Positions 43,891 through 53,249 of a stretch of 64,000 bases of DNA are shown here, one piece after another. Within the stretch, counting starts at the first letter, position 1. The number at the start of each line of letters is the position of its first letter. The stretch spans positions 723-64,722 of the forward strand of contig NZ_JAHLKM010000014.1 of the NCBI RefSeq assembly GCF_024449025.1, read 5' to 3'. Position numbers and translations under genes: made by a program. The notes under the pieces are model-generated. The model worked only from the letters and a program-made list of their open reading frames with translations. It was not told where the DNA came from and ran no database searches. Source of the stretch: Natronomonas aquatica (GTDB lineage: Archaea; Halobacteriota; Halobacteria; Halobacteriales; Haloarculaceae).

Positions 43891-44415
43891 ATGGAGAAGA
43901 CGCCACGTGGAACGTCGGTCGGCGTCGAGGACCCCTACGCCGTCGTCGAGCGGTGCGATCACCTCACCGACGACGGTCGGTGCCGGTATGCGGCCGAACA
44001 CGGATCCCACGACCCCGAGTTCGCCCGGGAACGCCGCGAGGACGGGCTCCGGTGTCCGGCGGCCGATCCCGAAGGCGAGTGGACGTGGGCCGACTGTCCG
44101 CACTTCCGCGATCGGGGACACTCGCGGGAGTGCCGCCGGTGTGGGCTCGAGGAGCGACGGCTCGCGACCGAGGAGACGCGCCCGCTGTTAGAGGAACACC
44201 ACCTCGAGTACGCCGACGACGGCCGGAAGGAACTGTCCCACGAGATCACGGTCTCGCTTTGTCGGTGGTGTCACGCGAAGGTACACGACTCGTGGGCCCG
44301 GATCGACGACGACGCCTCGCCGGACCCGGAGGCGATCGCGACCGCGGAGGGGCGGCGATCGAAGGAGCGGGCCGAGTTCGGGTTCGAGTCGGCAAAGGAG
44401 CGGTACGAAGAGTGA
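43891..44415 (+). CDS. HNH-like Cys/His-rich protein
   Basis: A 174-residue protein common in haloarchaea. The C-terminal part resembles an HNH/His-Me-finger site: LLEEHHLEYADDG, KELSHEITVSLCRWCHAKVHDS, with Cys pairs CRRCG and CRWC that could bind zinc. The N-terminal part has further Cys/His (CDHLTDDGRCRY..., CPAADP..DCPHFRDRGH). HNH proteins cleave or nick DNA, but activity cannot be shown here. A role in repair or defence is only a guess. I start at 43891 (MEKTPRG) because the frame upstream runs through A+T-rich spacer. Confidence 0.7.
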   Translation: MEKTPRGTSVGVEDPYAVVERCDHLTDDGRCRYAAEHGSHDPEFARERREDGLRCPAADPEGEWTWADCPHFRDRGHSRECRRCGLEERRLATEETRPLLEEHHLEYADDGRKELSHEITVSLCRWCHAKVHDSWARIDDDASPDPEAIATAEGRRSKERAEFGFESAKERYEE

Positions 44416-44479
44416 CGTTTGGATAATTATATCTATATAGACCGACGTATCCAACCCAAACAAGGATATATCCAAACGT
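44415..44479. repeat. inverted repeat between genes
   Basis: Perfect 11-bp arms ACGTTTGGATA (44415-44425) and TATCCAAACGT (44469-44479) enclose an A+T-rich loop of 43 nt that contains atatctatatag. It overlaps the 3' end of the HNH-like gene and precedes the small gene at 44551, so it could be a terminator, an operator, or both. Confidence 0.6.
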
Positions 44480-44550
44480 TTGATTCCATAATTGACCAAA
44501 TAGAACACAGATTCGAAAGAGTATTTACGCACGCGATCCTACAGTTACGT

Positions 44551-44718
44551 ATGGGCGACGATCCTCGCGGCGGGACGTGGGACGGATCGGAACGGGTCCA
44601 GGGGGCCTACGATTACTGTGACGGGGAGTCGGCGTTCATCATCGCCGACGTGACGACCGACGACGCCTGGGTCGCGATCGAACGCGACGCGGCGGCGTCG
44701 GTCGAGACCCACCGGTAG
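44551..44718 (+). CDS. small conserved haloarchaeal protein
   Basis: A 55-residue acidic protein (MGDDPRGGTWDGSERVQGAYDYC...). The C-terminal part FIIADVTTDDAWVAIERDAA looks structured. A TATA-like box (tatttacg, near 44522) is about 26 nt upstream, which supports the ATG at 44551 as a leaderless start. It is convergent with the DUF151 gene and the stops are adjacent. Function unknown. Confidence 0.65.
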   Translation: MGDDPRGGTWDGSERVQGAYDYCDGESAFIIADVTTDDAWVAIERDAAASVETHR

Positions 44719-45186
44719 CTACCGGAGTTCGAAGGCGTCGGGTGACCGCCCGGCCATCTCGAGGACGGCATCTTCGAGGAGGATGGGGCACTCGACCCGG
44801 AGGGCGATCGCGATCGCGTCGCTCGGACGGGCGTCGAACGTTATCTTCGAGCGCTCCCCGGCGACGTACTGTTCGGCGTCGATCTTCGCCAGGAAGGTGT
44901 TATTCGCGAGCCCGTCGATCCGGACTCGATCGACCGCGCCGCCGAACTCGGTGAGCATCTCGACGAGGAGATCGTGGGTGAGCGGGCGCTCGAAGGGTTC
45001 GCCCTCCATGGCGTGAGAGATCGATTTCGCCTGATCGGCGCTGATGAAGATCGGTACGGCCCGGTCGTCGGCGCGCAAAACGACGACCGGAGTCCCGTCG
45101 GTAGGCGTCCCCTCGTCGGGTGTTCCCTCGATGCGTTCCTCCTCGACGCTGATCCCGAGGCCGTGGACGGTCGCCTCGTGTGGCAT
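44719..45186 (-). CDS. bifunctional nuclease family (DUF151) protein
   Basis: A 155-residue protein with the DUF151 fold. Blocks: VVVLRADDRAVPIFISADQAKSISHAMEGEPFERPLTHDLLVEMLTEFG, RVRIDGLANNTFLAKI, and FDARPSDAIAIALRVECPILLEDAVLE. Related proteins were named bifunctional nucleases with DNase/RNase activity, though this is unproven in archaea. The start MPHEATVHGLGISVE is standard for haloarchaeal members. Divergent from the gene at 45246. Confidence 0.88.
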   Translation of the reverse strand: MPHEATVHGLGISVEEERIEGTPDEGTPTDGTPVVVLRADDRAVPIFISADQAKSISHAMEGEPFERPLTHDLLVEMLTEFGGAVDRVRIDGLANNTFLAKIDAEQYVAGERSKITFDARPSDAIAIALRVECPILLEDAVLEMAGRSPDAFELR

Positions 45187-45245
45187 CGATCGTAGAACGG
45201 CCGAGCAGAACCAAAGCTTTTCGCCTCGACGGTTCTGGAGTCGGT

Positions 45246-45530
45246 ATGGACGAGGGATACGTGGTCGCCGCGAAACCCTCCGCGCGCCGGGTCAGCCGGG
45301 CGGTCGGCGCGTGGATCGTCGCCGAAGGGCGACACCGCACCTTCGAGTCGAAAGCGCTGGCCCGCGAGTGGGCCCGGAGCGCGAGCCCACAGGGGTACAC
45401 CCTGTGGGTCCAGGACGCCCACCCGGAGGACGAGAGCCCCGCCGATGGATACCTGCTGGCCCGCTCGAGCCGGATACGGGGCAACGAAACGGAGCTCCCG
45501 GGCGAGCAGGTCGGCGTCTTCGACGTCTGA
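45246..45530 (+). CDS. conserved haloarchaeal protein of unknown function
   Basis: A 94-residue soluble protein. Residues 20-50 contain GAWIVAEGRHRTFESKALAREWARSAS, after which comes YTLWVQDAHPEDESPADGYLLARS. I know of no function; small alpha/beta proteins like it are found across haloarchaea. I chose the ATG at 45246 because the frame up to 45180 overlaps the promoter of the divergent DUF151 gene. Confidence 0.65.
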   Translation: MDEGYVVAAKPSARRVSRAVGAWIVAEGRHRTFESKALAREWARSASPQGYTLWVQDAHPEDESPADGYLLARSSRIRGNETELPGEQVGVFDV

Positions 45531-45652
45531 CTCACGGTGTTAGAGACTGCTTGATGTTGTGAACCGCACACATAACGACGAACTCACGGAATTTACCCGA
45601 GAGAGTTTGCTACGGGGCTCACGCTTTTTTACACCGGGTCTAAATGGTATAT

Positions 45653-46360
45653 ATGACCGAGCGACTCCTGGTTTCGTTCGCACTTCCGGATCCAGAAACG
45701 ATCTCGCCGGTTCTCGTCGAGAAGCTGGCATCGCTGGATATCGTACTGCTCGGCCACTACGAAGTTCCCGAGCAGACGCCGGCTTCGACGGCCCGCGAGC
45801 AGTTCGAAGCGGAAGCGACAGAACAACTCGAGACACTCCGGCAGCCGTTCGTCGATGCCGGAGCGTCGGTTCAGACCCGATTGGTGTTCGGCAAGGACCG
45901 AGCCGGAACCATCGATCGAGTAATGAGAGAACAGGACTGTACCGCGGAGTTGACTCCGGCCCCGACCGAGCGCATCGACCGGATTCTGGTCCCGCTTCCG
46001 GACATCGCGGAGTTCGATCGGCTCCCCCGATTCGTCGATGTCCTCTGTGAAGATGCAGCGAGCGGGATTACGCTATTTCACGTCGTCGAGGGCGGCGAAG
46101 ACCACGAACGGGGTCGGACGATCCTCGAGAAAACGCGCGAGGGGATCGTCTCCTCGGGATTTGATTCCGAACGGATCGAGACGCGTTTGAGCGATGGCGG
46201 CAGCCACGACGACGAGATTCTCCGGGCCGCCTCCGATTACGATGCGGTGGTGATGTACGAGGCGGAGTCCCGTCTCGCCGACCGGATCTTCGGAACGCTC
46301 CCGGACCGTATCCGCGCCGAGACCGGCGACCCAGTCATCGTCGTCCGGCGGGACTACTAG
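45653..46360 (+). CDS. UspA-like universal stress protein
   Basis: A 235-residue protein with two alpha/beta half-units. The first starts MTERLLVSFALPDPETISPVLVEKLASLDIVLLGHYEV. The second contains RIDRILVPLPDIAEFDRLPRF and ends GDPVIVVRRDY. The ATP-loop glycines are not obvious, so it may be a non-binding member. A TATA-like ttttttaca (45625-45633) about 25 nt before 45653 supports this ATG; the one at 45644 is less likely. It is convergent with the permease at 46383 and may be linked to amino-acid transport regulation, as is common in haloarchaea. Confidence 0.8.
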   Translation: MTERLLVSFALPDPETISPVLVEKLASLDIVLLGHYEVPEQTPASTAREQFEAEATEQLETLRQPFVDAGASVQTRLVFGKDRAGTIDRVMREQDCTAELTPAPTERIDRILVPLPDIAEFDRLPRFVDVLCEDAASGITLFHVVEGGEDHERGRTILEKTREGIVSSGFDSERIETRLSDGGSHDDEILRAASDYDAVVMYEAESRLADRIFGTLPDRIRAETGDPVIVVRRDY

Positions 46361-46382
46361 AGGCGCGATCGACGCCACCCTC

Positions 46383-47762
46383 TCAGTCGGTCTCTGTCGG
46401 TGGCGCGTCCTCGGCGCGTTCGTCGCCCCGGGAACGGATCGTCCCGATCGCGCCGGTCCTGTCGGTTCTGGGGCGCCCATAGAGCAGGTAGATCGCCGCG
46501 CTGCCCGTGATGATCCCGACGGCGCCGACCATCGGAACTGTCCCCATCTGTGTGAGCAATCCGACGCCGGCGAGGAAGCCGAAGATCTGAACGTACGGGT
46601 AGCCCGGGGCCACGAACTCCGGATCGTAGGAGGAGTCCCCCGCCTCGCGGAAGGCGATCAACGCGAGGTTGATGATCGAAAAAACGAGTATCTGGAACGC
46701 GCTGGCGAGCTTTGCCAGCTCGATCACGGGGACGAACACGATCAACCCGAGTAGAACGACGCCGGTGAGCAGGATCGAGTTCCGGGGCGTCGTGAAGCGA
46801 TCGTCGATCCGCCCGAGCACCGGCGGGAGGAGATCGTCACGACTCATCGCGAGCGGGAACCGTGACGAGGACATCACGCCGGCGTTACCCATGCTGGTGA
46901 GCGCGACGATCGCGAGTATCGAAACGATAGCGACGCCGAAACCGCCGAACAGCGCTTCGGCCCCGTCGGCCATCGGCGTGAGTGATGCGGTGCCCTCCGG
47001 GCCGCCGTGGGTGAGCGTTTCGGGATCGCTCAGTCCGATGACGGCACCCACGACGGCGATATAGATGACGGCCATGACCACGAGCGAACCGATCATCGCA
47101 CGCGGGAGGTTCCGGCCGGGGTTTTTTACTTCCTCGGCGATGCTTGCGATCTTTGTAACGCCCGCGTACGAAACGAACACGAACGCGGCCGCGGTGACGA
47201 TATCGATCTCTTCGCCGGTGAAAAACGGTGTGAACTGTCCGGTCTCGATCGTACGGGTGGCATCGAGCGTGTAGGCGAAGAGTCCGACCAGTACGATCGA
47301 AACGATGACTGCCTGTATCTGACCGCTGAGCTTCGTCCCCGAAACGTTCAACCCGACGACCAACGTCCCGAGCCCGAGCGCGACGAACGTGATCGTCCCC
47401 TGTGAGATCGGGATCAAAAGCAACAGGTACGCCCCGAGGCCGACGAGCGCGAAGGAACTCTTAAATGTGAGCGAAAACCAGGCGCCGATTCCGGCGATCG
47501 TCCCGAAGAGCGGTCCCAGCGCTCGATCTATATAGAGGTACGTACCGCCGGATTCGGGCATCGCCGTCGCCATCTCCGCCTTCGAGAGCGCCGCGGGCAA
47601 GACGACGATCGCGGCCAAAAGATAAGCGAGAATCACTGTCAGCCCCGCCTTTTTGTACCCAAGCGCCGGTAGAACGAAAATCCCGCTTCCGATCATCGCG
47701 CCCATACTTATCATCATCACCGGGTAGAGCCCGAGACTCCGATCGAGGTCCTGTCCGACCAT
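46383..47762 (-). CDS. APC-family amino acid permease
   Basis: A 459-residue secondary transporter with about 12 membrane helices. The first helix contains the APC signature MGAMIGSGIFVLPALGYKKAG, and AMPESGGTYLYIDRALGPLFGTIAGIGAW follows. The middle holds FVSYAGVTKIASIAEEVKNPGRNLPRAM. It imports an unidentified amino acid. I start at 47762 (MVGQDLDRSLGLYPV) because the upstream 20 codons are unlikely. It is preceded on the same strand by the AsnC-RCK_C regulator (211 nt upstream), which probably controls it. Confidence 0.92.
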   Translation of the reverse strand: MVGQDLDRSLGLYPVMMISMGAMIGSGIFVLPALGYKKAGLTVILAYLLAAIVVLPAALSKAEMATAMPESGGTYLYIDRALGPLFGTIAGIGAWFSLTFKSSFALVGLGAYLLLLIPISQGTITFVALGLGTLVVGLNVSGTKLSGQIQAVIVSIVLVGLFAYTLDATRTIETGQFTPFFTGEEIDIVTAAAFVFVSYAGVTKIASIAEEVKNPGRNLPRAMIGSLVVMAVIYIAVVGAVIGLSDPETLTHGGPEGTASLTPMADGAEALFGGFGVAIVSILAIVALTSMGNAGVMSSSRFPLAMSRDDLLPPVLGRIDDRFTTPRNSILLTGVVLLGLIVFVPVIELAKLASAFQILVFSIINLALIAFREAGDSSYDPEFVAPGYPYVQIFGFLAGVGLLTQMGTVPMVGAVGIITGSAAIYLLYGRPRTDRTGAIGTIRSRGDERAEDAPPTETD

Positions 47763-47973
47763 CACCGGTATATAGTACATGTATAATGAATAAATTTCGC
47801 AATCAGTAATTTGGGGTGGCAAAAAATAAGCATTCAGAATATCACTCCGTTTCTCCCGGGCGTACGCGTCGATTCGGTTCGCCCGCTCTCAGTCCAGCGG
47901 ACCGACGATCGGTTCGTCCCTGCTCGATATCCGCCCCCGCCGCGGCCGCAGGTTCGCACTCATCACGGGTGGA

Positions 47974-48723
47974 TTACTGCTCTCGGCCGATAAAGGCCTC
48001 TATGACATCGCTCCGCGACGAATCGCGGGGGAGAAGCGTCACCACGTCTTCGCCCTCGATTGTCGTTTCCTCGTCGGGCTGGATTATCCCGCCATCCCGC
48101 TCTATCGAGACGACGACCGACGTTTCGGGAAGCAGTCCGTCGCGTCTGGCGTCCGGAACCGAGTAGCCGACGATCGGTGCGTTTTCGGCGACTCCGACCT
48201 CGATCACTTCGGCTCCGTCGGCGAGCGTGACGACATCCGTCGCCCCCGAGGCTCGTTCGGACCCGTCCGGTCCGAAAGGGGCGTAGGGGCTCCGGATCTC
48301 GGTCTGGAGAAGTTCCTCGTCCTCGATCCGGATGTCCAGTTCGGATAGCGACCGAGCGATCGACCGCAGATCCTCCGTATCCTCGCCGACGGCGACGACG
48401 TGGAGATCCCGCCGTCCGGCCATCAGGATCCGGACGTTTATGACTCCGGGGATCGACCGTGCCGCGAGCGCGAGTCGCTCCCGATCCGCTGCTGGAACCG
48501 TACACATATACAGCGAGGTCAACCGTCCGTCCGCCCGCTCGAAGTCGATCGTCGCGGCGTATCCCTGGATGACGCCTTCCTCCTCGAGCCGATCGATCCG
48601 GTTTCGAACCGTCCCGGCCGAGACGTTCAGGTCATCGGCGATCATCGGCGCCGAGGTGTTCCGGGCGTCGTCCATCAGTGCATGGATGATCCGCCTATCG
48701 ATCTCGTCGAGACGATGGGCCAT
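47974..48723 (-). CDS. Lrp/AsnC family regulator with TrkA-C (RCK_C) domain
   Basis: A 249-residue regulator made of three parts. Residues 1-55: helix-turn-helix, LDEIDRRIIHALMDDARNTSAPMIADDLNVSAGTVRNRIDRLEEEGVI. Residues 60-135: AsnC effector/oligomer domain (YMCTVPAADRERL...GVINVRILMAGRRDLHVVAVGED). Residues about 165-245: RCK_C domain (VVTLADGAEVIEVGVAENAPIVGYSVPDAR...GEDVVTLLPRD), which in ion transport proteins binds a ligand. The fusion is found in several haloarchaea. It likely senses an amino acid or related ligand and controls the permease gene downstream. Starts at MAHRLDEID. Confidence 0.88.
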   Translation of the reverse strand: MAHRLDEIDRRIIHALMDDARNTSAPMIADDLNVSAGTVRNRIDRLEEEGVIQGYAATIDFERADGRLTSLYMCTVPAADRERLALAARSIPGVINVRILMAGRRDLHVVAVGEDTEDLRSIARSLSELDIRIEDEELLQTEIRSPYAPFGPDGSERASGATDVVTLADGAEVIEVGVAENAPIVGYSVPDARRDGLLPETSVVVSIERDGGIIQPDEETTIEGEDVVTLLPRDSSRSDVIEAFIGREQ

Positions 48724-48786
48724 GCCGTCTCTCCGGTCACGCGCGTCTTATCAGTTTGGCGTCGAACGCCGACGAGGGAGAACCGG

Positions 48787-50976
48787 TTAGAAGTAATCGA
48801 CCATCTCGGGCAACTCGAGTTTCATGCCCTTCCGCTCGCGGATCTCCTCTATGATCTCCGGCTGGAGGTTGTCGGCCATCACGCGGAAGCCGGCGTTTTC
48901 GGTGTTCCACGACGCCCGTCCCTCCGTGGCCGAGCGGATGTCCGAGGAGAAGCCGATCATCTCGTCGACGGGTGCGATCCCCTCGACGACCATCAGATCG
49001 CCCTCCTGGTACATGTCGTCGACGCGGCCACGGCGACCCTGGATCTCGCCGGAAGCGGCGCCCATGTGCTCGTTGGGAACGTCGATCCGGACCTCCTGGA
49101 TCGGCTCGAGCAGCTTGATCTCGGCGTCCATCAGCGCGTTGTGGACCGCCCGACGGACCGCCGGGATGACCTGTGCCGGCCCGCGGTGGATCGCGTCCTC
49201 GTGTAGCCGGGCGTCGTGCAGCCGGACCAAGGCGCCCTCGACGGGTTCGGCCGCGAGGGGTCCGTCCTCGAGGGCTTCCTCGAGGCCCTCGATGACGAGC
49301 TCCATCGTCTCGTTGAGGTGCTGAATCCCCTTCGTGTCGTCGATGAGGATGTTGGTCCGGTGGATGTGCTCGACGTTCTGGGCGGTGTCTTTGTCCATGC
49401 CGGCCTCCTGTAGCGCCTCGCGGCGCTCGAGTTCGGGCATGTCCATCGAAGCATCGCCGAGTTTGATCGATTCGACGACGTCGTCTCCGAGCGGTTCGAC
49501 GGTGATGTAGAACCGGTTGTGGTTGTTCGGGGACCGACCTTCGACCTCCCGGGACCCGCTCTGGGGTGCCTCCCGGTAGACGACGATCGGTTCGCCGGTG
49601 TTGACCGGGATCCCCTGGTTGCGCTCGATGCGCTGGGTGATGACCTCGAGGTGGAGCTCGCCCTGTCCGGAGATGAGGTGTTCGCCGGTGTCCTCGTTGA
49701 TCTCGATTTGGATCGTCGGATCCTCCTTTGCCACCTGTTGAAGCGTCTCGATGAGCTTCGGCAGATCGTCCATGCTCTTTGCCTCGACGCTTTTCGTGAT
49801 GACCGGCTCGGAGATGTGTTCGATGGACTCGAAGGGCGTCATCTCGACGGACGAGACCGTCGAGCCGGCGATGGCGTCCCGGAGGCCGGTGACGGCGGCG
49901 ATGTTGCCCGCGGGGACGTGATCGACCTCCTCGCGCTCGCCGCCCATGTAGATACCGACGCTCTGGACGCGGTTCTTGCCGGCGGTCCCGGAGACGTACA
50001 GCTCCTGGCCCTTCTCGATAGTACCCGAGAAGACCCGTCCGGCCGCGATTTCGCCGGCGTGGGGATCGACGCCGATATCCGTAACCATGAGGACGAGTTC
50101 GCCGTCCTCGTCGACCATCCGCATGGTCCCCGCCAGATCCGAGTCGGCGTCGCCGCGCCAGATCCGGGGGATCCGGTGGGGCTGGGCGTCGATCGGGTTC
50201 GGGAAGTGCTCACAGACCATATCGAGGACGACGTCCGAAAGCGGCGTCCGCTCGTGGAGTTCCTGCCGCTTGTCGGCCCGCTCTAGGTCGATGATGTCGC
50301 CGAAGTCCATACCGGTCCGCTGCATCGACGGCATCGAGACGCCCCATTTGTACAGCGCGGAACCGAAGCCGACGGTGCCCTCCTCGACGGAGACCGTCCA
50401 GTCCTCGTCGATGTCGTCCATCTCCTCGGTCATCCCGCGGATGAGCTCGTTGACGTCGCCGATGACACCCATCAGCCGCTCTTGCATCTCCTGGGGGCCC
50501 TCCTGCAGTTCGGAGATGAGACGGTCGACCTTGTTGATGAAAAGCGCCGGCTTGACGCCCTCGCGGAGCGCCTGCCGGAGAACGGTCTCGGTCTGGGGCA
50601 TCGCGCCCTCGACGGCGTCGACGACCACCAACGCGCCGTCGACGGCACGCATCGCCCGCGTCACGTCGCCGCCGAAGTCGACGTGGCCGGGCGTGTCGAT
50701 GAGATTGATGAGGTGGTTCCGGTCCTCGTACTCGTGGGTCATCGACACGTTGGCCGCGTCGATGGTGATCCCGCGTTCCTGTTCGTCCTCCTCGGTGTCC
50801 ATCGCGAGCTGTTGTCCGGCGCTCTCCTCGGCGATCATGCCGGCCCCGGCCAGCAGGTTGTCCGTCAGTGTCGTCTTTCCGTGATCGACGTGTGCGGCGA
50901 TGGCGATGTTCCGGATGTTCTCCGGAGCGTCCATCAGCCGTTCACACTCCTGTACGATCTTCTTGCGTCGGCCCAT
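48787..50976 (-). CDS. fusA: translation elongation factor 2
   Basis: The ribosome translocase (aEF-2), 729 residues. The GTPase motifs are [27 protein letters not shown] and NKVDRL. The diphthamide site is the His in [14 protein letters not shown], so it can be ADP-ribosylated by diphtheria toxin-type enzymes. Further domains follow in the usual order ([17 protein letters not shown] for domain III-IV), and the C-terminus is [13 protein letters not shown] start at 50976 ([15 protein letters not shown]). Usually this gene is near rpsG and rpsL; here it is 7.6 kb from them. Confidence 0.98.
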   Translation of the reverse strand: MGRRKKIVQECERLMDAPENIRNIAIAAHVDHGKTTLTDNLLAGAGMIAEESAGQQLAMDTEEDEQERGITIDAANVSMTHEYEDRNHLINLIDTPGHVDFGGDVTRAMRAVDGALVVVDAVEGAMPQTETVLRQALREGVKPALFINKVDRLISELQEGPQEMQERLMGVIGDVNELIRGMTEEMDDIDEDWTVSVEEGTVGFGSALYKWGVSMPSMQRTGMDFGDIIDLERADKRQELHERTPLSDVVLDMVCEHFPNPIDAQPHRIPRIWRGDADSDLAGTMRMVDEDGELVLMVTDIGVDPHAGEIAAGRVFSGTIEKGQELYVSGTAGKNRVQSVGIYMGGEREEVDHVPAGNIAAVTGLRDAIAGSTVSSVEMTPFESIEHISEPVITKSVEAKSMDDLPKLIETLQQVAKEDPTIQIEINEDTGEHLISGQGELHLEVITQRIERNQGIPVNTGEPIVVYREAPQSGSREVEGRSPNNHNRFYITVEPLGDDVVESIKLGDASMDMPELERREALQEAGMDKDTAQNVEHIHRTNILIDDTKGIQHLNETMELVIEGLEEALEDGPLAAEPVEGALVRLHDARLHEDAIHRGPAQVIPAVRRAVHNALMDAEIKLLEPIQEVRIDVPNEHMGAASGEIQGRRGRVDDMYQEGDLMVVEGIAPVDEMIGFSSDIRSATEGRASWNTENAGFRVMADNLQPEIIEEIRERKGMKLELPEMVDYF

Positions 50977-51154
50977 TATACTGCCTAATTTCGACAGCAG
51001 CGTGAAAAGGGTAGTGTTTCGCCCCGATCCGCGGTTTCGCCGAACGTACATAACGTTATATATCCGGCAGACACGCATACTCTACACATGCTCCGAGCGA
51101 CCCGACACAGCGCGGAACCGATCCCGAACACGGCCGATCACAGCGGTGTCTCCC

Positions 51155-52471
51155 ATGCTTGAGCCGGCGGACGCGGACGCGTTACGACAGATAAACGACG
51201 TGTCGGTCGATCAGTACCCCGAATTCGCGCCGATCGAGGTCGACTACGACCACCCGGAGATCGAGGACCTCCCCCAAGCGACCGAAGAGACCCTGGCGGA
51301 GAACATCGACCTCGGGGGTCTCGATCCCGGCGCGGAGATCGGGATCACGGCCGGCAGCCGGGGCGTACAGGACATGCCGACGATGCTCGCGGCGATCGTC
51401 GAGTACCTCGACGACCGCGGGTTCGAGCCGTTCGTCTTCCCGGCGATGGGGAGCCACGGCGGCGCGACCGCCGAGGGCCAACGCGAGATGCTGGAATCGC
51501 TCGACGTCACGCCGGAATCGATGGGCTGTGAGGTCCGGTCGTCGATGGCGGTCGAGCCGGTCGGCACGACGACCGACGGCCGAACGGTGTACGTCTCGAC
51601 CGACGCGCTCGCGGCCGACGCCGTCATCCTCGCCAACCGGATCAAACCACACACCGACTTCAACGGGGAGATCGAGAGCGGGCTCTGTAAGATCGCCGTC
51701 GTGGGGCTCGGCAAACAGCGGGGCGCCGAGACCATGCACAAATCCGCACTGGACAGAAGCTACGAGGAGGCGATCCTCGAGCGGGCCGACATCATCTTCG
51801 AGAACGCCCCCGTGATCGGCGGCGTGGGCATGATCGAGAACGCACACGATCACGCCGCACACGTCGAGGCGGTCCCCGTCGATCGGATCTTCGAGCGCGA
51901 GCCCGAACTACAGGAGCGCGCAAAGCAGTACCTCCCGATGTTGCCGGCCGAGGACCTCGACGTGTTGATCATCGACGAGATCGGAAAGAACATCAGCGGA
52001 ACCGGGATGGACACGAACGTCGTCGGCCGGTTCCGAATGTTCGGCGAGGAGGAACCCGACACGCCGTCCTACGATCGGATCTACGTGCGCTCGATCACCG
52101 ACGCCTCGCACGGAAACGGGGTCGGTATGGGGATTGCGGACATGGTTAGCCAGGCGGTGATCGACGAACTCGAGTTGACTGATATGTACATCAACGCGCT
52201 GACCGGCGGGGAGCCCGCACGGGCCGACATCCCGCTTATCGCGCCCTCCGACGAACTCGCCCTCCAGCTCGTGGTCGCCGCGACGGGCGTCCGGGATCCA
52301 GGCGATCTCCGGGTCGCCCGCATCGAGAACACGATGGAGGTCGACCGGGCCCTCGTCTCGGAGCCGGTCGCCGACGAACTACGTGACGCCCCGTCGGTTT
52401 CGGTCGGCGAACTCCGATCCCTCGAGTTCGAGGGGGAGACGCTTTCCCCGCTCGGGCTCGGGGCGGAGTGA
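51155..52471 (+). CDS. LarA-like nickel-dependent racemase family protein
   Basis: A 438-residue protein of the LarA/DUF2088 family, related to the nickel-pincer lactate racemase and epimerases. Candidates for the cofactor-binding residues are H166 (IKPHTDF), K179 (GLCKIAV) and H195 (ETMHK), with K-H spacing of 16 as in LarA. The N-terminal GITAGSRGVQDMPTMLAAIVEYL and FPAMGSHGGATAEGQREML are family-like. The substrate is a 2-hydroxy acid by family, unproven. A TATA box (gttatatatc, near 51055) lies about 97 nt before the ATG. It is convergent with livF; a role linked to the liv system is only suggested by location. No larB, larC or larE genes are in this window. Confidence 0.82.
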   Translation: MLEPADADALRQINDVSVDQYPEFAPIEVDYDHPEIEDLPQATEETLAENIDLGGLDPGAEIGITAGSRGVQDMPTMLAAIVEYLDDRGFEPFVFPAMGSHGGATAEGQREMLESLDVTPESMGCEVRSSMAVEPVGTTTDGRTVYVSTDALAADAVILANRIKPHTDFNGEIESGLCKIAVVGLGKQRGAETMHKSALDRSYEEAILERADIIFENAPVIGGVGMIENAHDHAAHVEAVPVDRIFEREPELQERAKQYLPMLPAEDLDVLIIDEIGKNISGTGMDTNVVGRFRMFGEEEPDTPSYDRIYVRSITDASHGNGVGMGIADMVSQAVIDELELTDMYINALTGGEPARADIPLIAPSDELALQLVVAATGVRDPGDLRVARIENTMEVDRALVSEPVADELRDAPSVSVGELRSLEFEGETLSPLGLGAE

Positions 52472-52487
52472 GTCCGCCGGCCGCCGA

Positions 52488-53249
52488 TCAGGTCGCGCCG
52501 AGATACAGTTTCGCGACTTCCTCGTTATCGAGGAGTTCTTCGCCGGTTCCTTCGAATCGGTCTTGACCCTGATCGAGCACGTATCCGCGATCGGAGCGTT
52601 GGAGCGCCTTCGTGGCGTTCTGCTCGACCATCAGTACGGCGGTCTCCCGATCGCGGACCTTCTCGATGTTGTCGAAGGCGGTATCGACCAGCTCGGGCGC
52701 GAGACCCGCGCTGGGTTCGTCGATCAACAGAAGCTCCGGATCGAGCATCAGCGCCCGACCCATCGCGAGCATCTGCCGTTGGCCGCCGCTGAGCGTCGCG
52801 GCCTTCGAGCCGTCGCTTCGGCCCAGCGCCGGGAAGATATCGTATATCTCCTCGATCCGTTCGTTGATGCCGCTGTCCCGGATGAATCCGCCCATCTCGA
52901 GGTTTTCCCGGACGGTCATCGTCCCGAAGATGTTCTGCCGCTGGGGGACCCAGCTGATCCCCTCCCGGACGATGTCCTCGGGCTCCTCGCCGGCGAGGTC
53001 GTTGCCGTTGAAGAGGATGTTCCCGCTCCAGGGTTTGACGAACCCGAAGATGGACTTGATCACGGTCGATTTGCCGGCCCCGTTGGGCCCGATGAGCGTC
53101 ACGATCTCGTTGCGGTGGACTTCCGCGCTGAAATCGTCGACGACCTGGACGTCGCCGTAGCCTGTCGTGAGGTTTGACACCTCGAGGACGGGCGGTTCGC
53201 CGCTGACTTCGGCTTCAGCTTCGGTTTCAGCGCCGGCGTTGGCGGACAT
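52488..53249 (-). CDS. livF: branched-chain amino acid ABC transporter ATPase LivF
   Basis: A 253-residue ATPase. Walker A GPNGAGKSTVIK, Q-loop WVPQRQNIFGTMTVRENLEMG, signature LSGGQRQMLAMGRAL and Walker B LLLIDEPSAGLAPEL fit LivF. It has no transmembrane domain and works with LivG, LivH and LivM. The start overlaps the livG stop by 1 nt. It is the last gene of livKHMGF. Confidence 0.95.
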   Translation of the reverse strand: MSANAGAETEAEAEVSGEPPVLEVSNLTTGYGDVQVVDDFSAEVHRNEIVTLIGPNGAGKSTVIKSIFGFVKPWSGNILFNGNDLAGEEPEDIVREGISWVPQRQNIFGTMTVRENLEMGGFIRDSGINERIEEIYDIFPALGRSDGSKAATLSGGQRQMLAMGRALMLDPELLLIDEPSAGLAPELVDTAFDNIEKVRDRETAVLMVEQNATKALQRSDRGYVLDQGQDRFEGTGEELLDNEEVAKLYLGAT

